Below, in pieces: positions 12,305 through 21,600 of a stretch of 64,000 nt of DNA; positions within the stretch are counted from its first letter, which is position 1, and each line of letters starts with the position of its first letter. The position numbers were made by a program, and so were the translations under genes. The notes beneath the pieces were generated by a model, which was not told where the DNA came from, made no database searches, and worked only from the letters and a program-made list of their open reading frames with translations. Source of the DNA: Dillenia suffruticosa (Eukaryota > Streptophyta > Magnoliopsida > Dilleniales > Dilleniaceae). The stretch covers positions 11,979,701 through 12,043,700 of the forward strand of contig JAVTVX010000004.1 of NCBI GenBank assembly GCA_033439265.1. Direction: 5' to 3'.

Positions 12305-12760
12305 TGTTGGATTTTTGACTAAGAAGAGAGAGAAATCTAATAAACTTCTGGTTTTTATTGATGTAGTAGAATGATACAAAGGAAGAGAGATTATCTTCCT
12401 CTTAATTTTACAAGGAGAGCAATAGCTCTATTTATAGGCAAAGGGAGAAAAATAGCCAGTAGAGAGAGAACAAAGTCAATATTCCCGTTGGGGCTCAAAC
12501 TCCAAGGAATTCCAACAGCTAGTTTTTGGACTGTTGGAATATACATTGCCCAAACTGCCCCTAGCTATTTGGGTTTACCTCTTAGACTTTTCTCCATACT
12601 TTTGGGCTTCATTGGGCTTGTTTTTGAATGTATTTTGGGTCATAAATATGTTGCCAAATTCTGAACATTAAAAAATAAAAGGCCCAATGTTTATGACATT
12701 ATCATATTTTCAAGTTGAATACCTTGAGACTTATATTCATCTTCTCCCTTATTTTTAACA
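12305..12760 (-). repeat. C1 3' LTR
   Basis: Ends are TGTTGGATTTTTGAC and TTTTTAACA. It matches the 5' LTR at every position I compared. It encodes the last 22 residues and the stop of the polyprotein (stop at 12691-12693). Confidence 0.95.
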
Positions 12761-15700
12761 CTCCCCCTCAAGTTAGGTGCATAGATGTCTATGGACCCTA
12801 ACTTGCTAAGGATGTGCTGAAGATGTTTCTCAGTTGTTGCCTTAGTGAAAATGTCAGCTAGCTGGTCTTCACTTCTAACATATGAGGTTGAAATTGTCTT
12901 GTTTTCTAATTTTTCTCGAACAAAATGACAATCAACCTCAATGTGTTTCGTTCTTTCATGAAATACTGGATTGGCAGCGATATGAAGAGCTGCTTGATTA
13001 TCGCAATGTAGAAGAATAGGAGCGATAGTAGGAAATCCCATCTCCTCAAGTAATGCCTTTAGCCAAACTATTTCGCTTGTAGCCGCTGCCATTGCTCTGT
13101 ATTCAGCCTCAGCGCTTGATCTGGATACAACAGATTGTTTCTTGCTTTTCCATGTTACAAGATTTCCTCCCACGAACATGCAGTAGCCGGTGGTGGATCT
13201 CCTGTCCGTGACATCCCCAGCCCAATCTGCATCACAGTAGCCATAAATCTCCATGCTGTGGTTGTTTTTCATAAGAATTCCCCTTCCTGGTGAGCTTTTT
13301 AAATACTTGAGAATTCTTTCTGCTGCCTTCCAATCTTGAATCCTTGGAGCATGCATCCGTTGACTGATTAAGCTGACGGCATAGGTGATATCTGGTCTTG
13401 TAATGGTGAGGTAGATGAGCCTCCCCACAAGTCTTTGATATCTAGGAATATCCTGGAACATTTCTTCATCACCTTGTGCTCGTTCTGCTATGGATATAGG
13501 AGTTGCTGCAGGTTTAGCTCCTACCTTTCCAGTTTCCTGCAAAAGGTCAAGTACATATTTCCTTTGGCATAGAACTAGCCCCTTATGAGAATAGGCAAGC
13601 TCTATTCCTAAGAAATACTTTAGTTTTCCCAAATCTTTAATCTCAAAAGTAGATTTAAGGAAATTTCTAACTTGATCAATACCATTCATATCACTTCCTG
13701 TAATAACTATATCATCTACATAAATAAGAACAATAGTGATTTCTTCATTGTTAACTTTAGTAAACATGGAGGAATCACTAATGGATTTCTTAAAGTTATT
13801 ACCAAGAAGTGCTGAACTTAATTTTGCATACCAGGCACGAGGAGATTGTTTTAACCCATAGATTGCTTTTTTAAGACGACACACCTTGATGTTTGAATCC
13901 TCATCTAGCCCTTGGGGAATTTGCATGTAGATTTCTTCGTCTAAGTCCCCTTGAAGGAAAGCATTCTTCACGTCCATTTGATACATTGGCCATTCTCCAT
14001 TGGTTGCAATTGACATCAAAACCCTTATCGTTTTCATTTTGGCAACAGGGGCAAAAGTCTCAGTGTAGTCTTCTCCATAAGTTTGTGTGAATCCTTTGGC
14101 TACAAGTCTTGCCTTGTAGCGTTCAATGGATCCATCACTTTTATACTTGATTTTGAACACCCATTTACACCCGACAGCCTTTCTTCCCTTAGGGAGAGTA
14201 GTAATCTCCCACGTCCCATTTTTATTCAATGCATCTAGTTCTTCAAGCATAGCTTGTCTCCATTCGGGTTTGATATTTGCCTCATCAAAATCCTTAGGTT
14301 CCTGTGATGAGTCAATGCCACTCAAGAACCCTTGATGGCTTGAGGAAGTATTAGATACACAATAGTAATTTGAAATAGGATAGTGAGTTACCTTAGAATT
14401 GTAATAAACTCTTCTGTTGATCCACTCTGAGGGAGGAAGCCTCAATCTGGTGGAACGTCGAAGTGGAGGAGCCAGCGGAGAGGGCAGTCTAGTTTCGTCT
14501 CCGGATTCTCCTAAGGTAGGTAATCCCTCGCCTTCTTCTCTTTCTTCGGAAGAGTTCTCTTCATTTTCAGACTCATCCACTCCTCCCTCTTCATTTTCTC
14601 CCCCTGAAAGTGAATTCTCTTCATTGGATTCTTGAGGAACCAGAGGAGGATTTATGGGAACATCGCAGAAGATTCGCAAGTCATTGCTTGATGAATTTTC
14701 TTCATTTTTTTCTCCTGCAAAAAAGAATTCATTTTCTACAAATATCACATCTTTCGATGTGTATACCTTGTTAGAGTCAGGTTCAAAACAAATATATCCT
14801 TTTTGGAATGAAGCGTACCCAATAAAAACACATTTCCTTCCTTTGATATCTAACTTATCTCTAAACTGCCTAGGAATATGAACATAACAAATACACCCAA
14901 AAACTCTAAGGTGAGAGAGGTTTGGTTTGTCTTTTCTAAGCAACTCTAATGGAGATTTTCCATGGAGAACTCTAGTTGGAAGACGATTTATTAAATGAGC
15001 TGCGGTACTAACCGCATCACTCCAAAAACGCTTAGGCATATTAGCAAAGAACATGATAGTTCTAGCTATTTCTAGGAGATGTCTATTTTTGCGTTCGGCA
15101 ACTCCATTTTGTTGGGGAGTGTAGGGACAACTAGTTTGATGAATAATTCCATTCTCCTCAATGAAATTTTTGAAATTGGTGCTCATATATTCCCCACCAT
15201 TATCTGTCCTAAGAATTTTAATGTTGGCCTCATATTGTTTTATAATATACTTGTAAAAGGACTTGAAGGCTTCATAAACTTGGTCTTTTGATCTTAGCAT
15301 ATACACCCATGTATACCTAGACTTATGATCTATAAATGAGATAAAATTCTTAAATCCCCTTCTAGATATCATAGGTGAAGTCCATACATCCGAGTGAACA
15401 AGATCAAAAGGCTTTTTATATTGAGTTTCAGAAATAGGATAATACATTCGGGTTTCCTTTCCAAAAATGCATGCTTCACAATGTCTATCACTACAATTTT
15501 TTGATGGGAATAGGCATTTCAGAGCTTGCATAGAAGGATGACCTAATCTAGCATGCCAAAGGAGGTAACTTTCCTCTCGGATTGCGGAAAATACAAAACT
15601 ATCTTGTTTCCAAAAATACAAGTTATCTTGCATAGAACCACTACCAATCACTTGATTCGTCTCCAAATTCTGAAAAACAACAGAATGAGGGTCAAAAATA

Positions 15701-16887
15701 GCTTTGCAATTTAAGTCCTTAGTGACTTGTCCAATGGACATAAGATTAGAGGTAAATTGAGGAACATATAAGGCCTTTGATTTTCTTCCAAATATTTCAA
15801 CATCCCCAATTTGCTTAATTTTGAAATTATGTCCATTCGCAACTTTAACCATTTTAGGTTCTAGGAGAGGTTCAAGATTCTGAAAATTTTGCTTATCTTT
15901 GACCATATGGTGATCACAACCTGAATCTATCAACCATTTTGAAGAAGTAACAGATGAGTTAGAGCAAGTACCTGAGGAGGATTTTCCTAATTTTTGAGAT
16001 GTCAGATTTGCTTTGTTTGCAGCTGGTTGAGCATTTTGCTCCCTCCTCTCTTGCTCTTTTTTCTTGATGAACTCAGGTTTAAGGTTAGGATGAAGAAACC
16101 AGCAACCATCCTTGGTATGTCCCAACTTTTTGCAATGAGAACACACCTTTTTTATTCCCTGATGAGCCTTATTTGCAGCTTGCTCATTCTGCTTTGTGGA
16201 GAACCCATGAACTTCACTTTTGGACTGATTGCTTTCTTCAAGCCTTTGAGAAGCTGCAGCTCTTTGAATCATAAATCGAGTCTCTTGGTATGATGGAAAT
16301 TCTTTCATTCGAAGAATTTCCTGTCGAAGTTGTACAAATGACTCATTGAGTGATGAGAGCAATGAAAACACCTTGTCTTCATCTTGTCTCTTTTGCAGCA
16401 CTTTTATATCACTTGTGAGAGGTCTCAATGTGTTAAGCTCATTCCACAAGTCCTCGTGTTCTCCGAACAATTGTGTAATTGATTTCTCCTCCATTTGGAT
16501 GGCCGCAATCCTTTTTTGTATTTCAAATATTCTGCTCAAGTTTGATTCCTGACCATATAACCCATACATTTGCTCCCATAAGGATTTGGAACTCGGACAG
16601 CACATTACCATATTTTTGTGTGCTTGATCCATGGAGCTTGTTAGCAATAGGAACACTTGATCATCCAGCTCCTTCCATTCATCAAATCGTGGGTCTAGCC
16701 GATCCATAGGATCTTTTGTAATGAAAGACAGAAGTTTTGCTCCATTGAGAGATCTTCTGATATGACTAGCCCATTGGAAGTAATTGGTTGAGCTTAGAAT
16801 AATTTGGGAGAAAAGTTGGATTTGAAAGGAAGAGATTTGAGGAAGAGAATTTCCCAACCCCGGAGTCGATGTTTGCTCTGATACCAT
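12691..16887 (-). CDS. C1 gag-pol polyprotein, 1398 aa, all motifs present
   Basis: One open frame encodes every function needed for copia replication in cytoplasmic particles and for nuclear integration. Gag occupies about residues 1-300, with a CX2CX4HX4C knuckle at C249, C252, H257 and C262. Protease has DSG at 321-323. Integrase has a zinc motif H445/H450/C470/C473 and a catalytic triad D500, D562, E598 with the canonical 35-residue D-to-E spacing. An acidic linker covers about 725-800. RT has D972 and YVDD at 1056-1059. RNase H has D1219, E1260, D1296 and D1345. The start is the ATG whose A is the last LTR base, so residues 1-4 (MVSE) are the PBS. Residues 1372-1376 (NLRGS) are the PPT, and 1377-1398 lie in the 3' LTR. 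I see no internal stop or frameshift. Confidence 0.95.
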   Translation of the reverse strand: MVSEQTSTPGLGNSLPQISSFQIQLFSQIILSSTNYFQWASHIRRSLNGAKLLSFITKDPMDRLDPRFDEWKELDDQVFLLLTSSMDQAHKNMVMCCPSSKSLWEQMYGLYGQESNLSRIFEIQKRIAAIQMEEKSITQLFGEHEDLWNELNTLRPLTSDIKVLQKRQDEDKVFSLLSSLNESFVQLRQEILRMKEFPSYQETRFMIQRAAASQRLEESNQSKSEVHGFSTKQNEQAANKAHQGIKKVCSHCKKLGHTKDGCWFLHPNLKPEFIKKKEQERREQNAQPAANKANLTSQKLGKSSSGTCSNSSVTSSKWLIDSGCDHHMVKDKQNFQNLEPLLEPKMVKVANGHNFKIKQIGDVEIFGRKSKALYVPQFTSNLMSIGQVTKDLNCKAIFDPHSVVFQNLETNQVIGSGSMQDNLYFWKQDSFVFSAIREESYLLWHARLGHPSMQALKCLFPSKNCSDRHCEACIFGKETRMYYPISETQYKKPFDLVHSDVWTSPMISRRGFKNFISFIDHKSRYTWVYMLRSKDQVYEAFKSFYKYIIKQYEANIKILRTDNGGEYMSTNFKNFIEENGIIHQTSCPYTPQQNGVAERKNRHLLEIARTIMFFANMPKRFWSDAVSTAAHLINRLPTRVLHGKSPLELLRKDKPNLSHLRVFGCICYVHIPRQFRDKLDIKGRKCVFIGYASFQKGYICFEPDSNKVYTSKDVIFVENEFFFAGEKNEENSSSNDLRIFCDVPINPPLVPQESNEENSLSGGENEEGGVDESENEENSSEEREEGEGLPTLGESGDETRLPSPLAPPLRRSTRLRLPPSEWINRRVYYNSKVTHYPISNYYCVSNTSSSHQGFLSGIDSSQEPKDFDEANIKPEWRQAMLEELDALNKNGTWEITTLPKGRKAVGCKWVFKIKYKSDGSIERYKARLVAKGFTQTYGEDYTETFAPVAKMKTIRVLMSIATNGEWPMYQMDVKNAFLQGDLDEEIYMQIPQGLDEDSNIKVCRLKKAIYGLKQSPRAWYAKLSSALLGNNFKKSISDSSMFTKVNNEEITIVLIYVDDIVITGSDMNGIDQVRNFLKSTFEIKDLGKLKYFLGIELAYSHKGLVLCQRKYVLDLLQETGKVGAKPAATPISIAERAQGDEEMFQDIPRYQRLVGRLIYLTITRPDITYAVSLISQRMHAPRIQDWKAAERILKYLKSSPGRGILMKNNHSMEIYGYCDADWAGDVTDRRSTTGYCMFVGGNLVTWKSKKQSVVSRSSAEAEYRAMAAATSEIVWLKALLEEMGFPTIAPILLHCDNQAALHIAANPVFHERTKHIEVDCHFVREKLENKTISTSYVRSEDQLADIFTKATTEKHLQHILSKLGSIDIYAPNLRGSVKNKGEDEYKSQGIQLENMIMS
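12761..12768 (-). other. C1 polypurine tract
   Basis: The minus strand reads AGGGGGAG immediately upstream of the 3' LTR. It primes plus-strand DNA synthesis in this class of element. It is also coding, giving part of NLRGS. Confidence 0.85.
16875..16886 (-). other. C1 primer-binding site (initiator tRNA-Met)
   Basis: The minus strand reads TGGTATCAGAGC directly after the 5' LTR. It is complementary to the 3' end of plant initiator tRNA-Met. It overlaps the gag start codon by two bases. Confidence 0.9.
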
Positions 16888-17342
16888 GTTGGATTTTTGA
16901 CTAAGAAGAGAGAGAAATCTAATAAACTTCTGGTTTTTATTGATGTAGTAGAATGATACAAAGGAAGAGAGATTATCTTCCTCTTAATTTTACAAGGAGA
17001 GCAATAGCTCTATTTATAGGCAAAGGGAGAAAAATAGCCAGTAGAGAGAGAACAAAGTCAATATTCCCGTTGGGGCTCAAACTCCAAGGAATTCCAACAG
17101 CTAGTTTTTGGACTGTTGGAATATACATTGCCCAAACTGCCCCTAGCTATTTGGGTTTACCTCTTAGACTTTTCTCCATACTTTTGGGCTTCATTGGGCT
17201 TGTTTTTGAATGTATTTTGGGTCATAAATATGTTGCCAAATTCTGAACATTAAAAAATAAAAGGCCCAATGTTTATGACATTATCATATTTTCAAGTTGA
17301 ATACCTTGAGACTTATATTCATCTTCTCCCTTATTTTTAACA
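16887..17342 (-). repeat. C1 5' LTR
   Basis: A 456-bp LTR with a TATA box. I find no ATG between the TATA box and the gag start, so the gag ATG would be the first AUG of the transcript. Copies of families a, b and d all have short upstream ORFs in this interval. Confidence 0.95.
17010..17019 (-). promoter_or_regulatory. TATA box of C1 5' LTR
   Basis: The minus strand reads ctataaatag, 123 bp upstream of the gag ATG, in the same arrangement as in the sibling families. Confidence 0.75.
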
Positions 17343-17347
17343 TTTTG

Positions 17348-17468
17348 GGTTGGTTTAGGCTGCCCAAATGGGCCATGCTTGCTGGACAATGCATGCTGAT
17401 TTTTGGACTTCTAAGTAGATGCACTTGGTTGGTGATGAAGATGGGTTAAGTTATTCTTCTTTTCAACA
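17348..17468 (-). repeat. B1 5' LTR, second part
   Basis: A 121-bp continuation of the B1 LTR after the C1 TSD. It ends TTTTCAACA at 17468, just before the TSD gggaa. Confidence 0.93.
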
Positions 17469-17521
17469 GGGAAGGCCTTTTAGAAATGTGATGATAAGTT
17501 GATTAATTCCCCTTTTGAACA
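17469..17521 (-). repeat. A2 5' LTR, second part
   Basis: The last 53 bp of the A2 LTR. It starts with the B1 TSD gggaa and ends TTTTGAACA, followed by the A2 TSD gtatg (17522-17526). Confidence 0.93.
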
Positions 17522-17929
17522 GTATGGCTATAAGTGCTGACAGTGTTGACTTTGAGGCGCATAGTCTGACCTTAGTAAGTGTTCCTGGTGGCGATTCTTC
17601 TCATGAAATGGCCAATATGAGTTCTTTTGTCACCGCTCTCCAAACCAACTTCGAATCCTTGTGGTAAAAGACTCTTCCCTCTCTTCCGCCTTCTTTGTTG
17701 TGATCTCTATGTATTTTTACTATGTTCTCTCCTCTTTTGATGTACCTTACCCTTTTCATTTGTATGAACTCTGCCTTCATTTGTTGCATCCTACATGTAT
17801 AATATATGAAAGCTTGAATGACAAATTTTTAGCAGCCTTATCTCTTTATGTTTTGTTGTCATTGTCGTATTCTTGTTGTCTCATTGATTGTGTGTTAAAA
17901 CAGAGTGGCTTGAGTAATGAGTTGTGTTC
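17522..17929. other. Host-layer DNA right of A2, unrecognised
   Basis: Continues the sequence left at 2221. A plus-strand frame beginning at the ATG made by the TSD (17524) is open for 47 codons to a TAA near 17667, and it joins in frame to the left flank. A GT lies just before the stop and could be a splice donor. Downstream, the sequence is T-rich and intron-like to about 17900. I do not recognise the product, and no transposon domain is visible. Confidence 0.4.
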
Positions 17930-18219
17930 GAGTGCGCTATAGCCAAGAAAGCGTGGTTGAAGCTGAGAGAGTAGGAGTTAGTTTCTGCTCGCGTGATAGG
18001 ACTTGTATGAGATGTAGAGCCGAGAGAGTGGGAGTTATATTTTGCTAGGGCCTGTAGGAGGCGTAAAGTCAAGGGAGTGGGTATGCCAATTCGATCGGGT
18101 ACTAGGAACTATATAGGATGCGTTGCTAATAGAATGAGAGTTTGATCCTACTTGGGTGCTGGGACCGGTATGAGACATAAAGTCAAGAAAGTGGGTATGC
18201 CAACCCGCTTGGGTGCTAA
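17930..18219. repeat. Dimeric minisatellite, segment 1
   Basis: Degenerate tandem repeats with a period of about 115 bp. Each is made of two related half units. One contains cgggtgctgggaccggtatg and aagtcaagaaagtgggtatg. The other contains gggtgctaggaacta, ataggatgcgttgct and gagagtttgatcc. The array continues at 23246 and 28592, on the other sides of C2 and A3. Confidence 0.8.
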
Positions 18220-18675
18220 TGTTGGATTTTTTACTAAGAAGAGAGAGAAATCTAATAAACTTCTGGTTTTTATTGATGTAGTAGAATGATACAAAGGAAG
18301 AGAGATTATCTTCCTCTTAATTTTACAAGGAGAGCAATAGCTCTATTTATAGGCAAAGGGAGAAAAATAGCCAGTAGAGAGAGAACAAAGTCAATATTCC
18401 CGTTGGGGCTCAAACCCCAAGGAATTCCAACAGCTAGTTTTTGGACTGTTGGAATATACATTGCCCAAACTGCCCCTAGCTATTTGGGTTTACCTCTTAG
18501 ACTTTTCTCCATATTTTTGGGCTTCATTGGGCTTGTTTTTGAATGTATTTTGGGTCATAAATATGTTGCCAAATTCTGAACATTAAAAAATAAAAGGCCC
18601 AATGTTTATGACATTATCATATTTTCAAGTTGAATACCTTGAGACTTATTTTCATCTTCTCCCTTATTTTTAACA
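18220..18675 (-). repeat. C2 3' LTR
   Basis: 456 bp from TGTTGGATTTTTTAC to TTTTTAACA, followed by the PPT complement. Confidence 0.94.
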
Positions 18676-21600
18676 CTCCCCCTCAAGTTAGGTGCATAGA
18701 TGTCTATGGACCCTAACTTGCTAAGGATGTGCTGAAGATGTTTCTCAGTTGTTGCCTTAGTGAAAATGTCAGCTAGCTGGTCTTCACTTCTAACATATGA
18801 GGTTGAAATTGTCTTGTTTTCTAATTTTTCTCGAACAAAATGACAATCAACCTCAATGTGCTTCGTTCTTTCATGAAATACTGGATTGGCAGCGATATGA
18901 AGAGCTGCTTGATTATCGCAATGTAGAAGAATAGGAGCGATAGTAGGAAATCCCATCTCCTCATAGCCAAACTATTTCGCTTGTAGCCGCTGCCATTGCT
19001 CTGTATTCAGCCTCAGCGCTTGATCTGGATACAACAGATTGTTTCTTGCTTTTCCATGTTACAAGATTTCCTCTCACGAACATGCAGTAGCCGGTGGTGG
19101 ATCTCCTGTCCGTGACATCCCCAGCCCAATCTGCATCACAGTAGCCATAAATCTCCATGCTGTGGTTGTTTTTCATAAGAATTCCCCTTCCTGGTGAGCT
19201 TTTTAAATACTTGAGAATTCTTTCTGCTGCCTTCCAATCTTGAATCCTTGGAGCATGCATCCGTTGGCTGATTAAGCTGACGGCATAAGTGATATCTGGT
19301 CTTGTAATGGTGAGGTAGATGAGCCTCCCCACAAGTCTTTGATATCTAGGAATATCCTGGAACATTTCTTCATCACCTTGTGCTCGTTCTGCTATGGATA
19401 TAGGAGTTGCTGCTGGTTTAGCTCCTACCTTTCCAGTTTCCTGCAAAAGGTCAAGTACATATTTCCTTTGGCATAGAACTAGCCCCTTATGAGAATAGGC
19501 AAGCTCTATTCCTAAGAAATACTTTAGTTTTCCCAAATCTTTAATCTCAAAAGAAGATTTAAGAAAATTTCTAACTTGATCAATACCATTCATATCACTT
19601 CCTGTAATAACTATATCATCTACGTAAATAAGAACAATAGTGATTTCTTCATTGTTAACTTTAGTAAACATGGAGGAATTACTAATGGATTTCTTAAAGT
19701 TATTACCAAGAAGTGCTGAACTTAATTTTGCATACCAGGCACGAGGAGATTGTTTTAACCCATAGATTGCTTTTTTAAGACGACACACCTTGATGTTTGA
19801 ATCCTCATCTAGCCCTTGGGGAATTTGCATGTAGATTTCTTCGTCTAAGTCCCCTTGAAGGAAAGCATTCTTCACGTCCATTTGATACATTGGCCATTCT
19901 CCATTGGTTGCAATTGACATCAAAACCCTTATCGTTTTCATTTTGGCAACAGGGGCAAAAGTCTCAGTGTAGTCTTCTCCATAAGTTTGTGTGAATCCTT
20001 TGGCTACAAGTCTTGCCTTGTAGCGTTCAATGGATCCATCACTTTTATACTTGATTTTGAACACCCATTTACACCCGACAACCTTTCTTCCCTTAGGGAG
20101 AGTAGTAATCTCCCACGTCCCATTTTTATTCAATGCATCTAGTTCTTCAAGCATAGCTTGTCTCCATTCGGGTTTGGTATTTGCCTCATCAAAAGCCTTA
20201 GGTTCCTGTGATAAGTCAATGCCACTCAAGAACCCTTGATGGCTTGAGGAAGTGTTAGATACACAATAGTAATTTGAAATAGGATAGTGAGTTACCTTAG
20301 AATTGTAATAAACTCTTCTGTTGATCCACTCTGAGGGAGGAAGCCTCAATCTGGTGGAACGTCGAAGTGGAGGAGCCAGCGGAGAGGGCAGTCTAGTTTC
20401 GTCTCCGGATTCTCCTAAGGTAGGTAATCCCTCGCCTTCTTCTCTTTCTTCGGAAGAGTTCTCTTCATTTTCAGACTCATCCACTCCTCCCTCTTCGTTT
20501 TCTCCCCCTGAAAGTGAATTCTCTTCATTGGATTCTTGAGGAACCAGAGGAGGATTTATGGGAACATCGCAGAAGATTCGCAAGTCATTGCTTGATGAAT
20601 TTTCTTCATTTTTTTCTCCTGCAAAAAAGAATTCATTTTCTACAAATATCACATCTTTCGATGTGTATACCTTGTTAGAGTCAGGTTCAAAACAAATATA
20701 TCCTTTTTGGAATGAAGCGTACCCAATAAAAACACATTTCCTTCCTTTGGTATCTAACTTATCTCTAAACTGCCTAGGAATATGAACATAACAAATACAC
20801 CCAAAAACTCTAAGGTGAGAGAGGTTTGGTTTGTCTTTTCTAAGCAACTCTAATGGAGATTTTCCATGGAGAACTCTAGTTGGAAGACGATTTATTAAAT
20901 GAGCTGCGGTACTAACCGCATCACTCCAAAAACGCTTAGGCATATTAGCAAAGAACATGATAGTTCTAGCTATTTCTAGGAGATGTCTATTTTTGCGTTC
21001 GGCAACTCCATTTTGTTGGGGAGTGTAGGGACAACTAGTTTGATGAATAATTCCATTCTCCTCAATGAAATTTTTGAAAATAGTGCTCATATATTCTCCA
21101 CCATTATCTGTCCTAAGAATTTTAATGTTGGCCTCATATTGTTTTATAATATACTTGTAAAAGGACTTGAAGGCTTCATAAACTTGGTCTTTTGATCTTA
21201 ACATATACACCCACGTATACCTAGACTTATGATCTATAAATGAGATAAAATACTTAAATCCCCTTCTAGATATCATAGGTGAAGTCCATACATCCGAGTG
21301 AACAAGATCAAAAGGCTTTTTATTTGAGTTTCAGAAATAGGATAATACATTCGGGTTTCCTTTCCAAAAATGCATGCTTCACAATGTCTATCACTACAAT
21401 TTTTTGATGGGAATAGGCATTTCAGAGCTTGCATAGAAGGATGACCTAATCTAGTATGCCAAAGGAGGTAACTTTCCTCTCGGATTGCGGAAAATACAAA
21501 ACTATCTTGTTTCAAAAAATACAAGTTATCTTGCATAGAACCACTACCAATCACTTGATTCGTCTCCAAATTCTGAAAAACAACAGAATGAGGGTCAAAA

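Larger units (their letters stand above)
12305..17342 (-). mobile_element. Copia family c element C1, apparently intact
   Basis: A complete 5038-bp element inside the B1 5' LTR, with TSD ttttg at 12300-12304 and 17343-17347. Its two 456-bp LTRs (12305-12760 and 16887-17342) read as identical. PBS, PPT, TATA box and a single uninterrupted gag-pol ORF are all present. It is the innermost and youngest element of the nest. By sequence it is a candidate for a recently or still mobile copy. Confidence 0.95.
7357..17468 (-). mobile_element. Copia family b element B1, interrupted by C1
   Basis: Inserted in the A2 5' LTR with TSD gggaa at 7352-7356 and 17469-17473. The 3' LTR is 7357-7816 (460 bp). 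The 5' LTR is 11966-12304 plus 17348-17468 (339+121 = 460 bp), split by C1. By eye the two LTRs differ at about 12 of 460 positions (2.6%), which makes B1 older than C1, as the nesting requires. Confidence 0.95.
2222..17521 (-). mobile_element. Copia family a element A2, interrupted by nested B1 and C1
   Basis: The ends are TGTTGAAAG (2222) and TTTTGAACA (17521). The perfect 5-bp TSD is gtatg at 2217-2221 and 17522-17526. The 3' LTR is 2222-2684 and coding runs 2666-6909. The 5' LTR is 6909-7356 plus 17469-17521, split by B1. The coding region is broken at several points and the LTRs differ by an internal deletion, so this is the oldest member of the three-deep nest. Confidence 0.95.

Noticed and set aside
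12371..12664. A conserved ~97-residue plus-strand ORF repeated in every family c LTR (also 16953, 18286, 22856)
   Set aside because: It is antisense to the LTR and is conserved only because the LTRs are copies of one another. It covers U3/R promoter sequence, and no domain or independent start context is visible.
14417..14635. Ser/Pro-rich plus-strand ORF within C1
   Set aside because: It is the antisense shadow of the acidic linker between integrase and RT in the real minus-strand polyprotein.
16875..16886. Possible tRNA-Met gene signal at the recurrent gctctgatacca motif
   Set aside because: It is only the 12-nt primer-binding site. No tRNA cloverleaf surrounds it in any copy.
17601..17789. 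Minus-strand 62-residue ORF in the host-layer DNA
   Set aside because: It is basic and low in complexity, with no motif, and its start context and neighbours give no support.
21273..21330. An insertion scar at the integrase hotspot in C2
   Set aside because: The frame change there is a 1-bp deletion compared with C1, without foreign sequence or a TSD. It is not counted as a hotspot event.
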